A DNA stretch of 64,000 nt from an uncultured Clostridia bacterium (GTDB lineage: Bacteria; Bacillota; Clostridia; Christensenellales; UBA3700). The stretch is taken from the NCBI GenBank assembly GCA_947038565.1, contig CAMQWP010000008.1:1-64000 (forward strand), read 5' to 3'. The notes under the pieces were generated by a model. It searched no databases, had not been told where the DNA came from, and saw nothing but the letters and a program-made list of their open reading frames with translations. Below, piece by piece: positions 43,450 to 51,925 of the stretch. Each line of letters starts with the position of its first letter. The stretch's first letter is position 1. A program made the translations under genes and the position numbers.

Positions 43450-45921
43450 TTAAATATCATATTTTGCTAGTATTGCGGCTGGGGTCTTGCTAAGCATAGT
43501 AACTACTGGTATCATAGCGCAAAGAGCAGAAAGTGTAAACAATCCTATTCCTACTATCAACCATAACCAAAAAGGCAAGTAAACTACTGTTAACATCATT
43601 ACATCTATACCCATAATTGCCCATATTAGTGAGCTTGCTAAGATAAAGCCTATAAAAACTGTAAGGAAGAACAATACTAAAAATTCTATGAAGAAACTTC
43701 TTATAATATCGAATTTAGTTGCACCGATAGCCCTATAGACACCTATTTCTTTTACCCTCGACATTAGAGACGTACGCATTATTAAATAAATGCAAATAGT
43801 CATAACAGTTACTATAATTATAATCGCCACGATCCAAAAAACCGATGAACTCGGTGGATTTACATAATTACTATTTATTAGTGAATCTTCACAGTTATAA
43901 TTTATTAATCCTTCTAGATCGCATTTTTTAGAAAACTCGATTGCATTAGTCACTGCAACATCGAAATACGTACTATTAAAAGCAGTACAATCGACTAATT
44001 TGTAAGCACTGTCTTTGTATGCTTGATCATTGACTATAAATGTTCCTTGGTTGGTATAATAGCAAATCACTTCACTGATTGATGCACTAGTACTGCCTCC
44101 ATTTTCATCGTAAACACCTATCGAGTCTACAATAGTATACTCCATTTCCCCAAATGCAAAGGTAGCTCCTTGTTTGAACTTGGAATGTGTATACGGTATT
44201 AACATGTCGTAGTTTACTACAATATCAGCAGTCTTGCCAACTGCATCATATTTAAGTTCTTTGCCGTAACTAGCGTTTGATTGATCAGAAAAATTGCAAT
44301 ATATCGTATCATAAATATTTCTATACGCATTTTTATGTGAAACATAGATATATGAAGAAGTCTCATCGGCAATTCCTACAATGGTATATGGTAAATAGTC
44401 GATTTCTATCGTCACACCGATTAGATTATTTGCGTTATCTATATAGCCTAATAGTCTCGAGTTAATGATATCTTTTGCTATGCTTTTTGTGATGACTATT
44501 TCATCATCATCCACTTCTTTCACTCCTGCAATAAGCGGGCTTTTTATCTGATCTACTGATAAAAAGCTTGTATTAAAACGGTAGGATTGTGCGTTCTCAG
44601 TTAAAAACTGTGCTCCTTTTGCAATTGCTGTGTATGTATTTCCAGAAGATAAATCACTGCTTACACTGCTATCTCCTATCATATTTTTTTCATTTTCTTT
44701 GGCGATATTTAGATACTTATCCATGTCTTCTTGACTTGTAATATGCACTTTCACTATGTCTTTGTTTATTCCATTTAACAAATAAGCCCCATCATTACTT
44801 ATCGAGGCATACATTGTAGATACTAGCAATGTCAATACTATCGGGAAAATCATAAGTAGCATAATCAACATCTTTTTGACAAATCGACCTTGCTTGAATG
44901 CGGTATTATACCCCATCTTGACACTATCCCATGTCGTAAACATTTTCGATTTCTTCGCTACTATTGGAGATAGTTCAGCCAAATCATCATCATGTACGTT
45001 CTCCATGATTTTTCTCGGCACAAACTTTTCATCAACAAGCTGTAGCTCACTTCGATCGTCTAAAAATTTGACATTATTACTATCGGAATAGATATAAACT
45101 TTTCCGTCTTTTTCTACGATTTTTATATGACTTGCTAGCGACTGTTCGCCATAAAACTGCACCTTAATATCTCCAGAAGCAACTTCTGTAGACTGCATAT
45201 CACCCAAATATATTTTACGCTGATCACGCACCGACTCATTATCATTATTACTAAGAGTTTTAGTATCTTTTATACTACCATCAACTAGCTCAATTACTTG
45301 GTTACAATAAAGATCTACAAGGTCATGCTCATGAGTAACTAGTATCACTAGTCGTTCGTGAGAGACTTTCTTTAAGATATCCATTACTTTAATAGTATTC
45401 GCATCATCAAGATTTCCTGTTGGCTCGTCGGCAAGTATTATCCTAGGGCACTTTACCAACGCCCTTGCTATCGCAATACGTTGCTGTTGTCCACCGCTCA
45501 ATGTAGATGGCAATCTTTTAGAGAACTTTTCTAAATCAACACTTCTTAAAGCACTCATTACCCTATTATTTATTACTTCAATATCTTCAATTCCGCACAA
45601 CTTAAGTGCCGTTTCAACATTTTGAAATACTGTTTTGTTCTCGTCAAGATTATAGTTTTGAAAAATATAACCGATATATTCATTACGTATTTTATCGACA
45701 TTGCTGCCCTTAAGAGTAGTACCGTCTATCTCAATATCACCTGCTTGACTTTCGTCAAGTCCACCTATCAGATTAAGTAATGTGGTTTTTCCACAGCCAC
45801 TTTTACCAAAGAACGCGACCATTCCCTTTTCAGGCAACTCAAGTGACATGTTATTAACTACACATATTTCGTTGCTTTTTCTTGCGTTAAATGTCTTTTT
45901 TACATTTGTTAATTTAATCAT
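43450..45921 (-). CDS. ABC transporter, fused ATPase and FtsX/MacB-type permease (second of pair)
   Basis: The 823-residue protein has an N-terminal LolD/MacB-type ATPase (Walker A GKSGCGKTT, signature LSGGQQQR, Walker B ILADEPTG; residues 1-220). A linker of about 110 residues follows, then a permease with one membrane helix near 345-370, a large extracytoplasmic domain, and three helices at the C terminus with the FtsX pattern VKEIGVYRAIGATK. Such proteins work as mechanotransmission pumps for lipoproteins, peptides or antimicrobials. Its start overlaps the preceding ABC gene by ATGA. The substrate is unknown. Confidence 0.88.
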   Translation of the reverse strand: MIKLTNVKKTFNARKSNEICVVNNMSLELPEKGMVAFFGKSGCGKTTLLNLIGGLDESQAGDIEIDGTTLKGSNVDKIRNEYIGYIFQNYNLDENKTVFQNVETALKLCGIEDIEVINNRVMSALRSVDLEKFSKRLPSTLSGGQQQRIAIARALVKCPRIILADEPTGNLDDANTIKVMDILKKVSHERLVILVTHEHDLVDLYCNQVIELVDGSIKDTKTLSNNDNESVRDQRKIYLGDMQSTEVASGDIKVQFYGEQSLASHIKIVEKDGKVYIYSDSNNVKFLDDRSELQLVDEKFVPRKIMENVHDDDLAELSPIVAKKSKMFTTWDSVKMGYNTAFKQGRFVKKMLIMLLMIFPIVLTLLVSTMYASISNDGAYLLNGINKDIVKVHITSQEDMDKYLNIAKENEKNMIGDSSVSSDLSSGNTYTAIAKGAQFLTENAQSYRFNTSFLSVDQIKSPLIAGVKEVDDDEIVITKSIAKDIINSRLLGYIDNANNLIGVTIEIDYLPYTIVGIADETSSYIYVSHKNAYRNIYDTIYCNFSDQSNASYGKELKYDAVGKTADIVVNYDMLIPYTHSKFKQGATFAFGEMEYTIVDSIGVYDENGGSTSASISEVICYYTNQGTFIVNDQAYKDSAYKLVDCTAFNSTYFDVAVTNAIEFSKKCDLEGLINYNCEDSLINSNYVNPPSSSVFWIVAIIIIVTVMTICIYLIMRTSLMSRVKEIGVYRAIGATKFDIIRSFFIEFLVLFFLTVFIGFILASSLIWAIMGIDVMMLTVVYLPFWLWLIVGIGLFTLSALCAMIPVVTMLSKTPAAILAKYDI

Positions 45922-48269
45922 TTTTGGCGTCCTCCTTTTAGGTTTTTACGGACTGTCTCTCTAAATATTCTTCTATTTATTATTTTAGTAGCAAGGAACA
46001 TTACTCCAAACAATCCGACCCATAACGCTACATATCCCCAAATACTGATATATGCAAATAGCAGTCCCGTAGGCGTTAAGAATAGTATAAACATTAATAT
46101 AGTGCTAAGTATCAGACAAGGTAAAAGTGCGATAAAATTGTACCAATACATTGACTGCTTGATCACTTTAGCCTCTACGCCCATTGTTCTAAAAATAGCT
46201 ATGTCTTTCTTTTGGCTATTATGCACTCTAATACAGCACAAGCCCAAGAACACACCTATAAACAAAACAGTCGATATCCATAAAAAGATCAATAAAAGAT
46301 CTGCTAAAAATGAACTTAAACTACTATCAGGACTTATTACCTGAGCATAACTCATAGCCACATTATAACCGCTATCTGTTAATTCACGCATGCAGTTTTC
46401 TGCCAGTTTGTCTTTACTAAACATTAGAGAAAATTGATAATCATGGTCATTAACTATTGTCTCTGCCAGTTCCTTACTTATATATGTACCTGATCTATAC
46501 CATGACTTATTGCTATTGTAAAAGTCTTCATTTTTTTCAATTAAATAATCATAATAGTTGCCCTCATAAAATTCTCGATCATCTATACGCACTACTTTAT
46601 AAGTTCCTATAGCGTACTTTAATTCATCATCAACTGAGGAGTACGAACCTCCGCCATTGACGTCATATTTGATAATCTCATTACCTTTTAATTTAGGTGA
46701 TATCATGATCCCAGGATCGCTTGAGTACCATTCGGAAGTCTTAAATGAATTTATCAAAGCCCTTTCGTACATTATATCGTAAGACTTTTTACCAAATAAT
46801 GCTTGCGCTGGAATAGTATTATCAGTATAGAAACTACAACCTACTATATCATAAATATAGTCAAGAATACTAATCTCAGAATTCATAACTCCGCTCGTTT
46901 GCACGATATGCTTATAAGAATATGGAACTCTTATCATTATTTCGTTTTCAGCAGTAGGAGCTCTTCCAACGGTGATCTTTTGATCTGTGTACTTGTCCAT
47001 TGATACTTTTGGTTGTTGACTCCTTACGATCTTACCATTTTGTATATAGAATGCTAAACATGGTCCCATATCACGCAACACGTCTCTATCAGTGTATGTA
47101 GCGTCATACTTATCTGCAATAGCTTGCTTTTCATCAATGCTAAATACGCTTTTGTCCATATTTGCGACTACAAGTCTTCCCTTTTCGTATGCGAACATAT
47201 CAGAGTCGAATTCGCTTGCAACATTTAAAGATGTCAAAAGCGATATTATCAAACTCATACCTATCACCGCCACCATACACATTATAGTGACAAATGTTGT
47301 TAGTTTTGGCATTGATAAATACCGTCTAAATCCGAGATTTACTGCTTCTTTATTAAGCTCAGCTTTACGCTTTGCAAATGCTGATACGTTACTAGCTAGC
47401 TTTTTGCATTTACTTGGTTTTTGTGGCATTTCATCTGTATTGATCTGACTTTCTAACCCGTCAGCCTCAGCACCGCATACATCCTCTAACGATGATTCAG
47501 CCGAATTTTCTACTGCCGTTATCTCTTGCTCTTTTGCAATAGTGCTTGATTCTTTATTATTATCTATTTCTTGATCTATTGTTTTTTCAGGTATTTTTTG
47601 CTCATCCGAAGATATTTCTCCGTCGAAAATCCTTATCTCTCTAGTTGCATACCCTTCAAGCTCTTCCACATTATGAGTGACCACTACTACAAGTTTGTCT
47701 TTTGCGATCTCGCCTAATAGTGCAATGATAGACTTAGCCGACACACTATCAAGATTTCCTGTAGGCTCGTCAGCAAGTATGATCGGACTATCCTTAGCAA
47801 GTGCTCTAGCAATAACCGTTCTTTGTTTCTGTCCGCCTGACAGCTTACTACCCTTTTGTTTTACGACACTAAGTAGACCCACTTTTTCCACTAGCTCAAG
47901 AGCTTTCAAGCGTCTTTCTTTATGATCTTTAATATGCGTAAGTGCAAACTCAACATTATGTAGCACACTAAAGCTCTCAATAATGTTATAGTCTTGGAAT
48001 ATAAAAGATATATAATCCTTACGATATTGCTCCCAATCACTCTCGATAAAATGCGAGGTTTCTTCGCCATTAATATACAGCTCACCTTCTTCGTAACTGT
48101 CAAGTCCACTCATTACGTTAAGTAATGTGGTTTTACCGCAGCCACTCTTTCCAGTGATAGCGACAAATTCTCCCTTTTCAAAACTCACATTTACGCGTCT
48201 TATTCCTACCGCAACGGCGTTAGCTGTCGCGTAAATTTTTCCGACATCTTTCAGTTTTAATATAGCCAT
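45918..48269 (-). CDS. ABC transporter, fused ATPase and FtsX/MacB-type permease (first of pair)
   Basis: The 783-residue partner of the next gene. The ATPase domain covers residues 1-215 (Walker A TGKSGCGKTT, signature LSGGQKQR, ILADEPTGNLD). An acidic Glu/Asp-rich linker of about 80 residues (220-300) follows, then an FtsX-like permease with a TM helix near 325-350, an extracytoplasmic domain, and C-terminal helices with KKDIAIFRTMGVEAK. The start is the ATG at 48269 with AGGAG upstream; the frame is open ten codons further. The four-base overlap with its partner suggests a heterodimeric exporter. Confidence 0.88.
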   Translation of the reverse strand: MAILKLKDVGKIYATANAVAVGIRRVNVSFEKGEFVAITGKSGCGKTTLLNVMSGLDSYEEGELYINGEETSHFIESDWEQYRKDYISFIFQDYNIIESFSVLHNVEFALTHIKDHKERRLKALELVEKVGLLSVVKQKGSKLSGGQKQRTVIARALAKDSPIILADEPTGNLDSVSAKSIIALLGEIAKDKLVVVVTHNVEELEGYATREIRIFDGEISSDEQKIPEKTIDQEIDNNKESSTIAKEQEITAVENSAESSLEDVCGAEADGLESQINTDEMPQKPSKCKKLASNVSAFAKRKAELNKEAVNLGFRRYLSMPKLTTFVTIMCMVAVIGMSLIISLLTSLNVASEFDSDMFAYEKGRLVVANMDKSVFSIDEKQAIADKYDATYTDRDVLRDMGPCLAFYIQNGKIVRSQQPKVSMDKYTDQKITVGRAPTAENEIMIRVPYSYKHIVQTSGVMNSEISILDYIYDIVGCSFYTDNTIPAQALFGKKSYDIMYERALINSFKTSEWYSSDPGIMISPKLKGNEIIKYDVNGGGSYSSVDDELKYAIGTYKVVRIDDREFYEGNYYDYLIEKNEDFYNSNKSWYRSGTYISKELAETIVNDHDYQFSLMFSKDKLAENCMRELTDSGYNVAMSYAQVISPDSSLSSFLADLLLIFLWISTVLFIGVFLGLCCIRVHNSQKKDIAIFRTMGVEAKVIKQSMYWYNFIALLPCLILSTILMFILFLTPTGLLFAYISIWGYVALWVGLFGVMFLATKIINRRIFRETVRKNLKGGRQK

Positions 48270-48363
48270 ATTCTCTCCTATAGCACATTTAAGTTTCACT
48301 TCTTTATAAATTTGTATGCTACTATTATATTATATTAGTCACATTCATCACGTAACACATATA

Positions 48364-48391
48364 ATTATATCATATATGTACGATTTGTCAA
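48364..48391 (-). promoter_or_regulatory. Promoter of the ABC-sialidase gene cluster
   Basis: Minus strand: -35 TTGACA (48386-48391), 16-base spacer, -10 TATAAT (48364-48369), about 95 bases before the first ABC start codon. Confidence 0.7.
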
Positions 48392-48432
48392 CTTTTATTT
48401 ATTGTTCTGAATATCGTTATTTAGATCAAAAA

Positions 48433-48464
48433 AGCATATCTATATTAACTCATAACAATATGCT
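48433..48464 (-). terminator. Probable terminator of the GNAT gene
   Basis: On the minus strand AGCATAT pairs with ATATGCT, followed by TTTTTTG. Confidence 0.6.
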
Positions 48465-48498
48465 ATTTGATTTATCATTTATCTACGCATGAATTTAC

Positions 48499-48960
48499 CT
48501 ATTGAGTTTTGTTTTTAATCATAATGTGGTAACCTTCAATATCATCATTAACGATCCGCTCTTCTACGTACTTATATACCACATACCCTCGCTTTAAATA
48601 CACTGGATATCCCGGCTTTGACGCTATGATTTTTATCTCTGAATAATCGCTGAAAATTATATTTTCTATGTACGTTAATGCGATACTTCCATATCCTCTA
48701 CCCCTATAATCAGGCAGTATAAAAAATCTTGAAAACTCATTCTCTTTTATAGTGAATGTTCCTATGATTTTTTTACCTATTATCATTAAATAAGTACTCC
48801 CTGATATCACATCTTTTTCGATATTTTCTATCGAGTGAATGTTGAGAAAAAACTCGATAATGCCAGCACTATAATACGCAGGATATACTTTATTAATTGT
48901 AGAATATACAACGTGATTTATAGCCGATATATCCTTGTATTTAGCATTGATTATTTTCAT
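48499..48960 (-). CDS. GNAT-family N-acetyltransferase
   Basis: The 153-residue protein is of the GNAT fold. Motif A with the acetyl-CoA pyrophosphate loop reads FFILPDYRGRGYGSIALTYIE; the beta-bulge strand before it and the C-terminal VYLKRGYVVYKY segment are also present. The acceptor is unknown. ATG with AGAGGG upstream. Single gene. Confidence 0.85.
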   Translation of the reverse strand: MKIINAKYKDISAINHVVYSTINKVYPAYYSAGIIEFFLNIHSIENIEKDVISGSTYLMIIGKKIIGTFTIKENEFSRFFILPDYRGRGYGSIALTYIENIIFSDYSEIKIIASKPGYPVYLKRGYVVYKYVEERIVNDDIEGYHIMIKNKTQ

Positions 48961-49096
48961 AAATTTATCCCTCTTTTTTTTGCATTAGTGCGTATAAAAG
49001 CATATATTTTTTTCCACACAATTTTACGCAAAAAATATTTTCTGTTTTAGTTTTTATTATGTGATATTTTTAATAAAATATTTAAACTATAATTAA

Positions 49097-50358
49097 TTAA
49101 TTTATTGTTTTTTTATTCATTTTACTATTTATAAATTTTGCCACAACTCCTGCACTCATCACCACTACACCGACTACACTGACAGCTAAAAGCACATAAA
49201 ACACCATATTCCATCCATTTGCCTCTTGTGTAATGCCCAGAACATATGTAGATAATGCACTCCCGCAATAACAACAAGCATTGATAATCCCCGCAAGTAA
49301 ACCTGGATTTACACTAGTTCTTAATGTCAGTGGAAGTGCACTAGTCACTATCGAATTTATGCCTGCAAGAACACACGAAGATATGCACAATGCTGATATT
49401 GTAATGATGACACTACTGTCTATAAAAACAGTTACTAAAGCTATGCTAACTGCGGATATGCAAACAATATAATTCCGACAGAAAAGTAATCGCGAATTAG
49501 TTTATAAAGTCCCTGAGAAACAAGTACACCACCTACCGATACTAGTGGCAATAAAAGCGTTAATAATATCGAAAAATATCCCGGCATGTTATAGTTATCT
49601 TTTAGAAAACTCGGAACCCAAGTGACGATGCCATCTTTCGAAAAATTGTTAAATGCTCCACCGATACATGCTACAACAACAACGGATATTATGTAACCTA
49701 AGTTGCGTCTTTTATCCGCTAAGTTTACTTGTTCAATCGGCAACTTATTTGTGTCATTTAGACTATCTATAGGTGATATAGTTTTGCAAATATTCCCAAG
49801 GCACAACCACCATATCATCGCAGTTAATGCAAGCAAAATACTAGCAACATAAAACACGATTTTCCAGACACCTAGAAGTGATGCAATAGCTGAGATGGAA
49901 TACGCCAGAGCCGTGCCAATAGGTACCGTAATACTAAGTATAATAATACTTTTATTCATATACTCCGTTGGCAAGTATTCTCCTAGTATCTTAATAATAG
50001 ACGACCACAGGATAGATTGAGCAACACCATTTAATGCCCAAAGGTATTTCATTAAATTAATATCGGGTATGTATGGCATTATCAAATTGATCACTGCTGA
50101 TGATACTAGCGATACTGTTATCATCATTTTTACATTATAAAACTTCGCAAAAATACCATTTATTAACTGACCTGCTCCATAAGATAGAAAGAAAAATGTA
50201 CCTATCAATCCGACTACTTCTTTCGTGGAATCAAAATGATCAATAATATCTATTATCGACGCAGTAAAGTTCAGCCTGCCAATGTAAGCAACAGTGTATA
50301 CCATTGCACATAATAATATAAGATAATTGTATTTTTTGTTTCTAACATTACTACTCAT
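49097..50358 (-). pseudogene. Frameshifted MFS transporter (organophosphate:phosphate antiporter-like)
   Basis: Two adjacent minus-strand frames together make one MFS protein of about 420 residues. The first (from the ATG at 50358, GGAGG upstream) covers helices 1 to about 9 with IGRLNFTASIIDI and FFFLSYGAGQLINGIFAKFYN, as in GlpT/UhpT-type transporters. It stops at 49441 right after LFAYPQLA. The rest continues in another frame, where ISAVSIALVTVFIDSS flows into SSCVLAGINSIVTSALPLTLR and runs to 49097. A one-base frame change lies near 49440-49490. It is a recent pseudogene or a sequencing error, since both halves are otherwise well conserved. Confidence 0.8.
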
Positions 50359-50446
50359 TCTAGCCTCCACAAAACAACTTCAAGCATAATTATACTACAC
50401 TGAAAGTATGATGTCAATAATAATTTTATTTATATATAAATAAAAA

Positions 50447-50477
50447 AATACCCGTCCTAAGAAAAAGGCAAGGTATT
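50447..50477 (-). terminator. Probable terminator of the desulfoferrodoxin gene
   Basis: On the minus strand AATACC...GGTATT brackets an inner CC/GG pairing and is followed by a run of Ts. Confidence 0.5.
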
Positions 50478-50496
50478 CTTTATATTTTATTATTTA

Positions 50497-50868
50497 TTAT
50501 TTAGCAGACCATAGTCCGTGTAAGTTGCAGTACGCTAATGCCTCTACAACTTGCTCGCCGTCAGCAAGTGAGAATACTGCAACTGGAGCTGCATTTTTCT
50601 CAAGATATCTTGTATTCATACCGCAAGTCGTTACTAGCGTAATCCAAACAATATTATGCTCATCCAACATTGGGTGCTCTACACTACCAACACTAACTGT
50701 TACTTTCTTGCATTTTTTAGTAACTATTGGCACGTGTTTCTCAGTAGCCGCATCTACAGAATTAGGTACTAGCTCAACCATTTTAGTTCCACAGCACATG
50801 ATAGGCACATTATTATCCTCAATAAATGATACAATGTTCCCACAGTGTTCACACTTCATTATTTTCAT
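50497..50868 (-). CDS. dfx: Desulfoferrodoxin/superoxide reductase
   Basis: The 123-residue class I (2Fe) superoxide reductase reduces superoxide to H2O2 without making O2, complementing the rubrerythrin. The N-terminal desulforedoxin knot has four Cys (CEHCGN and MCCGTK). The catalytic Fe site has the His ligands in EKHVPIV and VGSVEHPMLDEHNIVWI, and Cys and His in YCNLHGLW. The start could be the ATG at 50868 (GGAGG nine bases upstream) or the ATG two codons earlier (three bases). Confidence 0.93.
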   Translation of the reverse strand: MKIMKCEHCGNIVSFIEDNNVPIMCCGTKMVELVPNSVDAATEKHVPIVTKKCKKVTVSVGSVEHPMLDEHNIVWITLVTTCGMNTRYLEKNAAPVAVFSLADGEQVVEALAYCNLHGLWSAK

Positions 50869-51040
50869 ATTCATTATCCTCCACGATACATTTATTATAT
50901 TCTCAGCAAAAGAATTCGCACTTTTATGCAATTCGTTTGTTTAACATATAATATCACATATACTTATAAAAAGCAAGTGTTTTCAAAATATATAGTAATC
51001 ATTATTATTTTTGCTAAAGAACTGATATGATCTTTAAATA

Positions 51041-51925
51041 TTAGATTATACTTTCTACAATAGTATAACCATCTTTCTCATCTTCTAGATCGCTCAGTTT
51101 TGGTATCTGCACTTTAGGACCACGATACACAGTAGAAAATCTATATACCTCATCAAAAGTAGTTATGCTACCATCAGATACATACTGGTACACGATAATA
51201 TTATTTAACTTTCCGTCAACTACTTCGATGTGTATCATGTCACCTTTTAGTGTACTATCGGGGCAATGCTCTTCAAAAAACTCTGGCTTAATAACAAACT
51301 TCATCGACACCAAATACATTTGCCCTGTGAATGAAGCACCTTCCTTGCTGAATGACTGTTTCCAAGTCGCATCAAGGTCTATATCATCAAGTGTCAGCAT
51401 TTTCAGATCTTTTACTTTGCTATACAGTGAGTAATCAGCGAAGAATTCGCTCTCTACAAACTGTTTAGTAGTCATTTCTTTTCTAGTCTTTATCTCTATT
51501 CTGTCTTGATCCTTGGATTTGTCAGTAGCATCTCTTTTTATAAGGTAAGGAACTGCACCTTCTTCACTTTTATCAGGTAATCCCACTTTGTAATCTAGCA
51601 CATGAGTAGGAGCTTTTTTACTTGATGTTTTCTCATAAAGGCTCGCTTTGTAATCGATGTATTCTTTATTTTCATCTTGCATTGCATTGTTTTCACCGTC
51701 GACTTTTCCTATAATATTCACTTTCCTATTTATAGACTCTTTTTCATTTCTATTGTCTACTTCATCATAAAAATAGTAAGTAGCGTCAAGTGCTTCTTGT
51801 ACACCTTTTTGCAGTATATCGAATGCTTTTTCTGGCGAAATTATTGTCGCACAAGAAGTAAGCGTTAGTGAACAAACTATAGATAAAACTATTATGGTTA
51901 CTATAATTATAGCTTTCTTTTTCAT
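51041..51925 (-). CDS. Lipoprotein partnered with a GPH-type symporter
   Basis: The 294-residue protein has a lipoprotein signal (MKKKAII..., lipobox LTSC near residue 25). The mature part is charged and predicted to be mostly beta with short helices. I recognise no domain. Its ATG overlaps the stop of the symporter-like gene (ATGA) with GGAGG upstream, so the two are made together and may act together at the membrane. Similar in size to the lipoprotein at 9848-10777, but no convincing similarity was seen. Confidence 0.7.
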   Translation of the reverse strand: MKKKAIIIVTIIVLSIVCSLTLTSCATIISPEKAFDILQKGVQEALDATYYFYDEVDNRNEKESINRKVNIIGKVDGENNAMQDENKEYIDYKASLYEKTSSKKAPTHVLDYKVGLPDKSEEGAVPYLIKRDATDKSKDQDRIEIKTRKEMTTKQFVESEFFADYSLYSKVKDLKMLTLDDIDLDATWKQSFSKEGASFTGQMYLVSMKFVIKPEFFEEHCPDSTLKGDMIHIEVVDGKLNNIIVYQYVSDGSITTFDEVYRFSTVYRGPKVQIPKLSDLEDEKDGYTIVESII

